Shown here one piece after another: positions 12,801-23,194 of a stretch of DNA of 64,000 nucleotides. The notes beneath the pieces were generated by a model. That model was given only the letters and a program-made list of their open reading frames with translations. It made no database searches and was not told where the DNA came from. The stretch spans positions 38,798-102,797 of the forward strand of contig WNNJ02000892.1 of assembly GCA_012934845.2 (NCBI GenBank), read 5' to 3'. Source of the DNA: Pomphorhynchus laevis (taxonomy: Eukaryota; Acanthocephala; Palaeacanthocephala; Echinorhynchida; Pomphorhynchidae). Each line of letters opens with the position of its first letter. Within the stretch, counting starts at the first letter, position 1. The translations under genes and the position numbers were made by a program.

Positions 12801-12870
12801 TAATCATTGTAATCGTTGTAAACGTTGAAATCGTAGTAATCGTAGTAATATAGTGTTGAAGTAATCGTAA
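12780..12870. repeat. short minisatellite of GTAATC(G/A)TT units
   Basis: Around ten irregular copies of a 9-12-bp unit (gtaatcgtt and variants) follow the repeated LINE D 5' UTR. It appears to be an expansion of a motif present once in the UTR. Confidence 0.7.
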
Positions 12871-12939
12871 CACCGAGTATTGTAAGTATTTGTTAGTTAG
12901 CAGCCAAGAATTTCAATTGTAATTTGTTAGAACACTTAT

Positions 12940-13376
12940 AAATTTTCTTGTACAAATGTATAGATAACATAAATATAGCCGGACTTTTAAATAATTCTAA
13001 AAGTAAAGAAATAATAGGATCAGATTTAAGTAAATATATTCCTAAAATAAGGTATAAACTCCTACCACCATTAGGACGAAAAATTTGTAATTATAATAAA
13101 GAATTAAAATCAATATGTAATGATAATATTAGAAACATAATGGAAACAGAATGCAATTGTAAAAGTCTTAGTTTTGATAAAATAAATGAACATATATGTA
13201 CCCATAATCTAGAATTAATTGAAAATTGTGAATTAAGAAAGCTGCTATCGAAAGGGTATAAATATAGATTAAATAACAACAACGACAAAAATAAAATTTA
13301 CAATTCGTTATATAATAACTTAAATGATTACTTTAGTAAACTGATTAGTAGTGAAAGCTCGAATATATCTATTTAG
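12940..13376 (+). mobile_element. Naiad PLE fragment, linker between GIY-YIG and RT
   Basis: An open frame of about 140 codons matches the decayed region 57800-58220 of the long Naiad copy (shared: LLNNSKSKEI, KICNYNKELK, METECNCKSL, KLLSKGYKYRLNNNN). It thus shows the intact reading of the connector between the two domains, with a CNC motif near its middle. It is ended by, or ends just before, the RTE insertion. Confidence 0.75.
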
Positions 13377-13382
13377 TCTTTT

Positions 13383-14400
13383 GTATATATCTATTTAGTC
13401 CAGATTGAGCTGACCCACTCAATCTGGTTGAGTGGGTCAAGCTGCTCTACATCGGCCCAAGAAGCAGAGTACGATGCACAGCTGGAGTATCAAAACCATT
13501 TCGTATTTCCGTCGGCGTCCACCAAGGAAGCGTGCTTTCGCCACTTCTGTTTATTCTGGTCATGGATACCTTAACGAGCGACATTCAGCGTCAAGCACCT
13601 TATACCCTACTATATGCGGACGACGTCTTTCTAGCTTCCGTCAATAAGACCGACCTCACGCAGTTAGTCAAGCTTTGGAATGACAGATTAGCACAACATG
13701 GCCTGCGGCTAAACACTAGGAAGACTGAGTACTTGACGACCAATACAAACGATACGGGCACGATCAATATCAACGGAACAGACCTTCCACGGACCGAAAA
13801 TTTCAAATATCTAGGATCGGTGCTCTCAGCTGATGGCGAATTGAACAACGAAATAACTGCCAGAATCAATGCTACATGGATGAAGTGGCGTGCTACAACT
13901 GGCATAATGTGCGACCGCAAAATGAAGGATAGCATAAAGTCAAAGATATATCGAAGCGTTATTCGTCCCATTGCTCTTTATGGAGCAGAATGCTGGCCTA
14001 TCACAAAGATAGCGGAACGTCGTCTCGCTGTCATGGAGACGAAGATGCTTCGATGGACAAGCGGTTTTAGTCTCCTAAATCGGGTTCGCAATGATGATAT
14101 TTACCGACGATACGGTGTGATGCCTATCCGTGAGAACATGCTAGAAGCCCGTCTCCGCTGGTTTGGCCACACTCTACGGGCACATGACGGTTCCATCGCA
14201 AAGGCAGGCTTGAAAATAGACTTTAAAGGCAAACGCCCCAAAGGACGACCAAGACAGCGATGGTCTGACACGCTGCACAAGGATCTAAGAGATGCTGGAC
14301 TACACCCTGATCTGGCTTCGGATCGTTGCAAATGGAGGATGCGTTCCATGAGAGCCGACCCCGCCAACACACGGGAAAAAGGCTAAAGAAAAAGAAGAAG
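13383..14400 (+). mobile_element. RTE-clade LINE, 5'-truncated insertion
   Basis: An open frame from about 13433 to 14386 encodes the last ~315 residues of an RTE-type RT: VGVHQGSVLSPLLF, LLYADDVFLAS (catalytic YADD near 13614), RPIALYGAECWP, MLEARLRWFGH, KGRPRQRWSDTL and DPANTREKG. The first residues of the RT and the APE domain are missing. The 3' end is an (AAAG/AAG)n tail typical of RTE elements. An 8-bp direct repeat, AGTCTTTT, flanks it (13375-13382 and 14401-14408). At the 5' junction an 11-bp perfect foldback (GACCCACTCAA / TTGAGTGGGTC, 13413-13439) suggests an aberrant 5' end formation. No stop interrupts the retained frame, so it is fairly young. It is closest to RTE families I recall from nematodes and other invertebrates. 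Confidence 0.88.
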
Positions 14401-14408
14401 AGTCTTTT

Positions 14409-14764
14409 ATAGCTTTTATTATTTTTATTTAAGGTCTATGATTGGGTTTGGCACAGGACACATATATTGAAGTTTTCTTTTGAAATAATACTTTGTTTGC
14501 TTCAATGTTTCCTAATACAACAAAGTGTTTTGTAGATATATGCGGACTTGAGTGGCTATCGAAATATTGTGAATTTTTCGAATAAACTAGTTTTACCAAT
14601 TTCTTTGTTCCTATAATTATCTAAATAAAATGAATTATCCTAAATATGATTAATTAGCGATCCTAAACCTGATTTTTAAATCGACCAATGATCCAAATGC
14701 AGTCTATCCAAGTGCAGTCTATCTAACGCAAACCAAGAAGTCATGGTGATAAAAGGAATAGGAA
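14409..14764. other. intergenic, nothing recognised
   Basis: About 355 bases with no supported feature. Confidence 0.5.
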
Positions 14765-15005
14765 AAATAGAGTTAAAATATTAAAAAAGATATGTATATA
14801 AATGAACAATTAGAAATATTAAAACAACTTTTAAGTGATAATAAGCTAAAAGATCTTTATGTAAATATAAAAAGGTATTCTAAAGATATCATATGTTCAA
14901 TAAATCAAAAATTAATTAACGACTAGGATAGGCTAAGTTGTATAATAGACAGTTATTGTAATACAAAATACACTAATCGTACAATAATTTTTTTAAAGAG
15001 AGAGA
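14765..15005 (+). mobile_element. Naiad PLE fragment (end of GIY-YIG module)
   Basis: This matches 57510-57760 of the long Naiad copy at roughly 90% by eye (shared 'aaagatctttatgtaaatat' and 'attaattaacga'), covering the basic region after the GIY-YIG domain. It is broken by stops. Confidence 0.75.
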
Positions 15006-15059
15006 TTTATTATTATAATAAACAAAGGATTTTGTTTTTCTGAAAATGAGTACTGGAGG

Positions 15060-16290
15060 ATTCCTATTTGTTACTGTTCTGGTTGTAATACTGCTCGCTC
15101 GCCTAAACGAAGTGGCTTACCACGGGATCAGCGTGGACTTCGCAAACTAGCAGATATTGACCGAGCGATTTCGAAGCTGATCTTTCTCTTAAGTTTCACT
15201 GCGTAATCACTGTAACTTAAGGGTCCTTTTTGTGCTAGCGTCGATGCAATTGTTTTCACTAACATGCTAGCTTCTTTGCCAAATCCTTCTGCTGTTGAAA
15301 AGACTAATGGAACAAATGAACTGTTTTCAATTCTTCGCACTCTTTCACTGTACTTCGATTTTTTTCGGTTTTCGTTGTACTCGAAGGCCGATTCAGGTGC
15401 ACGAGTAATGTTTGATTGAGCTTGTGTTGAAAATACATTAACGTCGTAGAACGTTCGCTCGAATCGAGAACCGTAAACACCAGAGCATACTATATCTAGC
15501 CGTGCACATTGATTGTTCGTTGTCGCTGAGTTTTCAAAGGTAATATTATCGGGAACATTCATTAACTCCGGTTCAATTCCGATATTGTGGCCAACTAAGC
15601 TCAGAGCACTTGCTATTGTATCCCGGACTGCATTATGTCGGATGATCGGTAGGGCTCAATAATTGCATGATAGTGCGTGCGCTAAGGTTATATTCGACCC
15701 GCAGTAACACAATCGCTTATCGAAACCTTGATCCAAATTATTATATCGTGCGTTGATTGCATCGGTGAATTTATTGATGGATAGATAAAATTTCTCGTGT
15801 TTTAGCGGTAAGGCACTTAGCCACGATGAGGCACCAAGATGTGCAGCATGTTTGATGGTGTTTTGTAGGGAGGGAGCTAGGTCGGTTAGTATTTTTGATA
15901 CACGATCTAGATGTGCTTGATTTCGGAATCGCGTAATTTCATGAAGTACTGTGTTTTGCTTTTCGCGTAGACTATCACCTAAAGAGTCTCCATCATAAGT
16001 CGATAGAAGCATTCTTGATAATGTTTTCTCAATATGAGCGGTAAATAACGGGTTGGGGATTCATATTCATCCTAGCTTGAAAGGGGAGCAGAGTATATTC
16101 GATATTCCATTGGTTAGCTTAAATGTAGCAAATTTAGGGAGCAAGTTGGATTTTATGATATCTTCTAATTCATTCCATACTTTTTCAGTAATGTTGCATG
16201 AACGCATTATGTGAATCCACTTCGACTGAATTGAATTGGACCATTCCTGAATATGCAACGTGCGGATCATTTTTAGCTACTACGCACAAT
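15060..16290 (-). mobile_element. RT-REL element (R1): thumb and REL nuclease part
   Basis: From 16290 down, the minus strand encodes the C-terminal half of the R1 element. The helical region ends in LGASSWLSALPLKHEKFYL, followed by the zinc-binding CYCGSNITLAHALSC (about 15655-15700) and then, in a neighbouring frame, ARLDIVCSGVYGSRFERTFYDV (DI...FYDV being the likely PD-(D/E)xK nuclease core, about 15425-15500), KYSERVRRIENSSFVPLVFS, and the helical KRKISFEIARSISASLRSPR. The nuclease would nick the target for reverse transcription, as in R2-type elements. It follows the RT blocks at 16.4-18.1 kb in the same orientation. A few stops and frame changes break it. Confidence 0.75.
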
Positions 16291-16445
16291 CTCTCGATTA
16301 GTGCTTTCCAGCCGGCAAGCAAATCGTAGATTGATTGCTCTTCATAATCATCAAAACCAATCGGTGAACCAAGGACGTTTATTCCAGTCGTTGTTGTATT
16401 GATGTTTGTGTCTGGCAGTTGATCATTATTTATAGGTAGATGCGA

Positions 16446-17272
16446 TAATATGTTTGATTTTTTTTGCGTTTATAAAGTAGCCATACTTTGGGCCGTCTGC
16501 ATGCAGAATATTCCACACTTTCTTTAACATATCAAGTGGTCCAACAAAATTGGCATCGTCGGCGTATGATATTTGTACAACAGAATGGACCTGCCGCTTT
16601 ATTGTGTCGACCAACGGAAGTGAAGTCAGCGAAACCTGCCATGGCAAAATGGTCACCTTGTGTGAAAACTTCTGATGACAAAATACTTTTTTCACCGATT
16701 GTAAATACAGCCGGGCTAGAGTACATATTTTGGAGTGCACATGACAGGGCAGGACATACGAAATTTATATTGTGTAGTGCAACTGAACGGTTTGTTAGGT
16801 TGAAAGCGTATCTTGCATCAATAGTCATTAGACAATTTTCGGTTGATAGGTTTAGTTCTTTTTTGAGATTCGCAATAGCAAGTTCAAGTCCACCTCTTTG
16901 TGAAGCTCCCAATTGTGTAGTTCCTGCGACATCCTGTATATCATTGCGTGCGATGGTTAGAATCGCTTTGCTTATGATCCGTCTGATGGTGTTGCATATT
17001 CCGATAGGGCGGATACCATTAGATTTTTTCTTCAAAACAACTAGACGACAAAAGGTGAAAGGATCGAGGGAGCCCGATGGCACTTTTTCAGTAACAACAA
17101 AAATGGCAAATTTGGCAATGGCCTTGGCAAGTAAATTTGATTGCTGTCCAAAATCGGTTAACATTTGAAACCACGCTCGAGAATCAAGCCCAGATGGTCC
17201 CGCCGATCCATTTATTCGTCTGCTTGATTTGATAATGGCGGCCTCGTCTAGTGCATAAAAACGACTAATGCA
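16446..17272 (-). mobile_element. R1 reverse transcriptase, copy a
   Basis: The minus strand (17265 down) encodes an RT: GSAGPSGLDSRAWFQML, FCRLVVLKKKSNGIRPIGI, IRRIISKAILTIARNDIQD, GASQRGGLELAIANLKKEL, CLMTIDARYAFNLTNR, FTQGDHFAMAGF, and then YADDANFVGPLD (catalytic YADD near 16565) with GPKYGYFINAKK. The TQGDPLAM-like and GPKYGYF blocks mark it as the same class as proteins I recall from corals and hydra rather than any of the APE LINEs here. One frame change separates the palm halves. It is a near-identical tandem duplicate of 17274-18070. Confidence 0.8.
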
Positions 17273-17273
17273 G

Positions 17274-18075
17274 ATAATATGTTTGATTTTTTTTGCGTTT
17301 ATAAAGTAGCCATACTTTGGGCCGTCTGCATGCAGAATATTCCACACTTTCTTTAACATAACAAGCGGTCCAACAAAGTTGGCATCGTCGGCGTATCATA
17401 TTTGTACAACAGAATGGACCTGCCGCTTTATTGTGTCGACCAACGGAAGTGAAGTCATAGCGAAACCTGCCATGGCAAAATGGTCACCTTGTGTGAAACC
17501 TTCTGATGACAAAATACTTTTTTCACCAATTGTAAGTACAGCCGGGCTAGAGTACATATTTTGGAGTGCACATGACAGGGCAGAACATACGAAATTTATA
17601 TTGTGTAGTGCAACTGAACGGTTTGTTAGGTTGAAAGCGTATCTTGCATCAATAGTCATTAGACAATTTTCGGTTGATAGTTTAGTTCTTTTTTGAGATT
17701 CGCAATAGCAAGTTCAAGTCCACCTCTTTGTGAAGCACCCAATTGTGTAGTTCCTGCGACATCCTGTATATCATTGCGTGCGATGGTTAGAATCGATTTG
17801 CTTATGATCCGTCTGATGGTGTTGCATATTCCGATAGGGCGGATACCATTAGATTTTTTCTTCAAAACAACTAGACGACAAAAGGTGAAAGGATCGAGAG
17901 AGCCCGATGGCACTTTTTCAGTAACAACAAAAATGGCAAATTTGGCAATGGCCTTGGCAAGTAAATTTGATTGCTGTCCAAAATCGGTTAACATTTGAAA
18001 CCACGCTCGAGAATCAAGCCCAGATGGTCCCGCCGATCCATTTATTCGTCTGCTTGATTTGATAATGGCGGTCTC
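17274..18075 (-). mobile_element. R1 reverse transcriptase, copy b (tandem duplicate)
   Basis: This repeats copy a with an offset of 828 bases and only scattered differences, so the duplication is recent. Order on the minus strand suggests that copy b is joined to the N-terminal part (22133-22468, beyond LINE E) and copy a to the nuclease part. It retains the same motifs (GPSGLDSRAWF, RPIGICNTIRR, GASQRGGLELA). The YADD region is at about 17392-17405. Confidence 0.8.
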
Positions 18076-18178
18076 GCCTAGTGCTTAAAAAAATTTTGGT
18101 TTCTAATAAACATTAAAAAGTTACAAACATCTTACAACGACAACCATCGACGACAACAATCGACGACAACCATCGTTT

Positions 18179-19160
18179 ATGGGAGGACGTAATAAAACAA
18201 CTAAGACCGACACCAACTATGGGCAACTGCAAGTACAGTGCTCGATACACGACTGCAGCGTCTGGACAACAATCACCTGCGACAAGAATAAGTCTAAAGT
18301 AGACTTTGAATGTGGTTTTTGTGCCAACAAACTAATCTGCAACCTTTCCAATAAGCACATATCAACTTCCAACACGTCAACTCAAACTACCCCGTCGTTT
18401 CTAATGCCCTTTATCCACCCACCGACACTGCCACCATATACACTTCCCATTCCATGTCATCTTCACTCCCCGACACCCCACGTCCCGTCTTTCCCGTCTC
18501 GTTTCTCAATAACTTGCATCCATCAATCAAAATCACCTCCACCAACCTCCACTATCCTTCCACTCATAACCTTTCCTCACATCGCTTGCCACCCTCTTTA
18601 TTATCATTATCCTCTATGTCTCCCGTCGTCAAACCAAATCCCTCCAAATCATCAACTGCCAGCTCTTCTATCGTGATCTCACCTACTCACGTCAGTCGTC
18701 CTCCTTTACGGAAGCGCTTTGCTTCTCGCGATCGTTGCGTCATTGTCACTAATATCACGCCTTCTAACTCCTTATCTCCACAAGCACGTCTGGACCACGA
18801 TGTTTCCGCCTTCAGATCCATTCTCTCGTATATTGTTCCTCCGGATAAACCATCCTTTTTCAAGGACATTTCTCCTGTCGCATTCATCCGTCTAAACAAA
18901 TCTTCTCAATCTAATCCTTCCCAGCCCCCTCTCCTAAAAATTGTTTTCAAGCATCGCTCTCACGCGTCTTCTGTCCTCTCTCAACGATTCAAACTCATGT
19001 CATCTTAAACCACTCGAATTTTCCCCAAACGCGCCCTTCTGAAATCGCTCAAATCTCTTCAGCCCGCATCGAAAAACGCCGTCGCAAGGAAAACGGCGAA
19101 ACATCACTCTCCATCCGAAACATAGACGGAAATTTTCAAGTTGTCCACACCCGTCCAAAA
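18179..19160 (+). pseudogene. LINE E ORF1, frameshifted
   Basis: ATG 18179 opens MGGRNKTTKTDTNYG, followed by a zinc-like motif (CSIHDCSVW, then FECGFC) that parallels LINE D ORF1. A frame change near 18440-18460 leads into a proline/serine-rich linker and an RRM-like part (RCVIVTNITPS, VAFIRLNKS, PPLLKIVFKHRS). A second frame change near 19008 precedes the end. The long Ser/Pro/Leu linker is absent from LINE D. Function: RNA-binding ORF1 protein of an L2/CR1-type element. Confidence 0.8.
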
Positions 19161-19165
19161 ATTCG

Positions 19166-22058
19166 ATGGCGATACATCTCTCCTATGTGTCTTCTATACT
19201 AGACTCTTTCGCCACAGCACACGGTTTCCGCCTCGGTCTCCTCAACACTAGATCTATTCTCAATAAATCCGATCTTATCCTCAACCTATTCAACAAGCAA
19301 TCCATCGATCTCTTCTGCCTCACCGAATCCTGGCACTCAGATTCCGACGACCTTTCCATTCGCCGTCTGCTCTCTGCCGGTTGCTCCCTAGTCGAATCCG
19401 CCCGCCCCCTCAGCTCATGCCCTTCTAAATCCTCTAATCATGGCGGCATCGTCGCATTCGCGCGTCACCCCGCGTCTCTTCGCAAAATCAATCCCCCTTT
19501 CAGTCCTTGCTCTTTTGAATTGCTCACTTGTCGTTATTCTAACCCGATCACTCTAGATCTCGCCATTGTATACCGTCCTGGTTCATCAGCTCCTACAGCC
19601 TTATTTTTTACCGAACTCGCTGACCTCCTTTCTCATTGTTCTTTGTCCTCAATCCCTTCACTCGTTCTAGGCGACTTCAATATCCGCCTAGACCGCCCCT
19701 CTTCCACGGATTCCATCCGGTTCATCAACATTCTATCCAACTACAATTACAAACTAATCTCCACTGCCCCCACACATATACTTGGTAGGGCACTCGACAT
19801 CATCGCTGTCCCCGATCATTTTGCTGCCTACACCTCACTGTCCATCTCTGATCCTGGTCTATCCGATCACTTTCTTATAACCCTTGATCTTACTCGCAAC
19901 CACACCCCTCCTCACACACCTACAATCCTACGTCGCCCTTGGAGAAATCTTGACCTCTCCCTTCTCCGCTCTGCCTTACTCAAATCGTCTCTATCATTAC
20001 CCACAATAACATATTCATCTCTTCACGATCTCGCTTTTCTTTTCGACTCTGAACTCACATCCACTCTCGATATTCTCTTGCCCTTCAAGTCTCACCCACA
20101 CCGTCGCTTGCACCGTGCCCATGGTTTGACATCCAATGCCTACTCTCAAAGCGTCGACTCCGCCATGCTTTTCGAGTCTATCACCGCTCTCTCAGACGCG
20201 ATTTCCGCTTGATCACTCCGTCTTTCCGTGATTCCTATCTTGCTCTTCGCCGGTCTAATCTCAACCTACTACGTACCAAATGCAACTCCTTCTGGCAGCA
20301 TAAAATCATCAATTCTATCAACTCTAAGACTCTCTGGCAAACTTTTAACTCAATCCTTGCTCGCTCCTCTTCGCCGTGAACATCAATGCCAATGATTATT
20401 CGTCATTTCTCCGGACTAAAGTATCCACGCTGCTCTCTCACACCCCGGTCTCCATCCTATCCCACTCTGCCCAGTCTACTCTCATCCTTCCGGAACTCTT
20501 TCATCTTCTCCCTGTCTCACCTACAGAAGTATCATCTGTCCTCATGTCCTTGCCCAACAAAACCTCACCTGCCGATCCCCTGCCTACTCACATATTAAAA
20601 TCTATATGCTCATCGATATCCCCATTTCTCACAACCTTGTTTAACTCGTCCATCCGCAGTCGTATCTTCCCTTCACACTGGAAATCCGCAATCGTTCGTC
20701 CCCTCCTTAAGAAACAATCGCTCGACCCCTTCCTTCCTTCTAGCTATCGCCCCATTTCACTACTCCCTACTCTTTCTAAGCTCTTAGAACGCCTCATCTT
20801 AATACAAATCAACGCTTATCTCTCCTCATCCAATCTGTACCCTCCTTTCCAATCCGCTTTCCGCTCTAATCACTCGACAGAAATCGCATGCATAAAAGTG
20901 TACAACGACTTACTCATTTCTCGAGACAAGGCTCTATATAGTGTTCTCATCTCCCTCGACCTCTCCTCCGCATTCGACATTGTCGACCACTCCGTCCTCC
21001 TTTCTCGCCTTCGTTATGATTACGGCTTTTCTTCCTCCTCCGTAGCTTGGTTCGCCTCATATCTATCCGACCGTTCCTTTCGCGTCTGTTCTAATTCATC
21101 ATCCTCCCCTCCCATCCCTATTTTTTTGCGGGGTTCCACAAGGTTCAGTCCTAGGTCCCCTGCTTTTCTCTCTTTTGCTTGGCGATCTCTCTCCATTTAT
21201 CAAACCTTACTCCTTTAACGTCATGCAATACGCCGATGACATTCTAATCTATGCTCATGCACCCTGCACATCACATACACGATATCGGCATTTCTGCCTC
21301 CAACTGTATTTCTTCTATCTACAAACGTCTCTCCAATCTTTATCTCGTTCTAAACACCGAAAAGTCCAAAATAATGTGGATCCTTCCCCGTAAACCAAGC
21401 ATATCTCCTCCCTTTGTATCTTTTGCCTCATCGATCATCCCTATAGTCCACAATCTCACTTTCTTAGGCTTCCATTTCGATGATCACCTTTCCCTTAAAC
21501 CCTTCGTCCGTGACAAGGTCCGCTCGTCTAACTTAATTCTTCGTAACATCCGCCGTATCCGCCCCCTTATCGACTTCCGTTCTTGTATGTCTCTTCTTTC
21601 ATCGCTTCTTTTCCCTAAAATCGATTACTGCCTTAGCCTTTTCGCTAATTCTCCAAAATCCATCATCCTACCCCTACAACGAATAATCAACACCGCCGTT
21701 CGAGTTCTCTTTCGTCTCCGTCGCTTCGACCACACATCCACATATTTTGCCCAACTCTCCTGGCCTACCATCCACATCCGCATCAAACTCCGCCTTCTCG
21801 TTACTTTTCGTCTCATCGCTGTCGGCTCCCTATCGTTCATCAACCTTCCTTAATTAGACGATACTCGCCCACCTCGCTATCGCTTCGTTCCTGTCATACC
21901 CTCTTACTCCACGTTCCTAATTACTCCAACAACTACGGTCTCCGATCCTTCCTCGTCGCCGCCTCACTCGCCTGGAATCAACTCCCTCTCGACGTCCGCC
22001 GCGCCCTCTCCTTTATCACATTCAAACACCTCCTCCGTTCACACCTTCTCGACACCTG
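19166..22058 (+). pseudogene. LINE E ORF2 (APE + RT), a few frame breaks
   Basis: The endonuclease (19166-20212) shows LGLLNTRSILNKSD, FCLTESWH, NHGGIVAFAR, VLGDFNIRLD, ALDIIAV and GLSDHFLITL. The RT (20376 on) shows [61 protein letters not shown] (across a frame change near 21130), and QYADDILIY (about 21226-21250). The last domain has WNQLPLDVRRALSFITF and ends LLRSHLLDT at about 22058. At least four frame breaks are needed to read through, so the copy is dead but not old. Confidence 0.85.
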
Positions 22059-22132
22059 ATTCACAGTTTTGTTTTGTTGTGGTCATGTAAGCGTGCGCTG
22101 GCACGCATTTGCCACGTTAAAATAAATTTTTT

Positions 22133-22468
22133 TTAATGATGATGGGGTTTTGAATTCGACAGCGGAGTTGATAAAAGAACATCAGGAGAAGCTGTTGATG
22201 CGTCAGGGTGTAAATCTTTAAGTAGAGATAAAACAGAGATATCATTTATTGTGTGATCAGGACGGAGGACACCTGAGTCATATTTGTCTTTTAATATCGA
22301 GAAACCGGTTTTTATACGGCCCTTGGTGACAATACTTTGATATTGTGTGATCCAATTCAATGACTTCGAGGGACGACGCAATGATATACTAGTTTGAGGA
22401 TATTGGGCTTCTTCGGACAATGGGTCATAATCATTTATTTTCCAGCTTGTTAGATATTCGTTAGACAT
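22133..22468 (-). mobile_element. R1 element N-terminal segment
   Basis: ATG at 22468 starts MSNEYLTSWKIND. The 111-codon frame includes IVTKGRIKTGFSILKDKYD, a GVLRPD block, and LKDLHPDASTASPDVLLS. In the RT-REL proteins I recall, a block of this type (KMxxEGKVxAAxRxL ... KHPxxxPxxP) precedes the GPSGLD start of the RT. It stops exactly where LINE E ends, consistent with LINE E having split the gene. Confidence 0.65.
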
Positions 22469-22607
22469 TTCTTTTTGAATTTAATAGATATTTCTACATT
22501 CTTTATTATAATTTTATCAAACAGGTTCATACGTTATGTCGTTTATACACGCTACTCTTTCTAAAGTTAATTTTAAATTAGCTTGCAATCAAATTTTTAC
22601 TCCTGAT

Positions 22608-23040
22608 GACCTATAATTCTTATTCTGATACAACGTCTGTTATTTATTAGTCAATTCATAAAAATGACGTTTATTTTAAATTTCATTTTTTTTATTTTAA
22701 CTTTATTTAAATTATAGAAAATCTGAAAATAATTATTAATTTTATTATTTAATTATTAAATTTTGGTTAAGCATTAGAATGCATCCTCGAATCTGGCTTC
22801 GTTTAAACTAAATCTGGAGGAAGATCCCTATCTTAAAGAAGAAGATCGAGTCAGAGAACATATGAACAATAGAAAGTACACTCTACATTTTCATTTTCTA
22901 CATTTACTTTTTCTGATTGTGACGCAACTTGTAATGAGCCTTGCTGCTCACTTTGTCGTCCATTAATAATAATGTTTTGTTTATTTTAGAATTATATTAA
23001 ATACGTAGACTCAGTTAGCTGATTTGATTAGTTAATTTTC
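22608..23040 (+). repeat. Naiad 3' tail with a ~184-bp insert
   Basis: The tail sequence from CCTGATGACCTATAATTC to the terminal ACTCAGTTAGCTGATTTGAT is collinear with 59780-60015, except that 22777-22960 is inserted. The insert is bordered by CATTA on both sides (22772-22776 and 22961-22965). It is richer in GC than its host, has no long frame, and could be a SINE-like or non-autonomous element; I do not recognise it. Confidence 0.7.
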
Positions 23041-23194
23041 AAATATACAAAAATGTGCAAATTGAATATTCTTATAAATTAAGTTATGGAGGTATCTGAA
23101 CAAGGATAATATAGTTTGTAAAGCCAGCAAATAATATTTTTGAATGCTAAAATTTCATTTAAACAATGCGACTTACGACTGTATATACGTTGAA

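Larger units (their letters stand above)
16446..18075. repeat. 828-bp direct tandem duplication
   Basis: Both units start with the same AT-rich motif ('gataatatgtttgatttttt') at about 16446 and 17274. They differ by a handful of substitutions and single-base indels. Confidence 0.9.
18085..22134 (+). mobile_element. LINE E, near full length L2/CR1-type
   Basis: A 4-kb insertion with ORF1 (18179 to about 19160), ORF2 (19166 to about 22058) and a 3' UTR that ends in a hairpin (TGGCACGCATTTGCCA, about 22099-22114) and AATAAATTTTTTTT. It is much richer in C and T on the coding strand than its AT-rich surroundings. It separates the N-terminal part of the R1 element (22133-22468) from its RT (up to 18075), so it inserted into R1. 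A second, 3'-end-only copy is at 42030-42080. I could not identify a clear target duplication. Confidence 0.88.

Noticed and set aside
16488-17168. 226-codon plus-strand frame over the R1 RT
   Set aside because: The minus strand encodes a recognisable RT through this stretch; the plus frame has no family resemblance.
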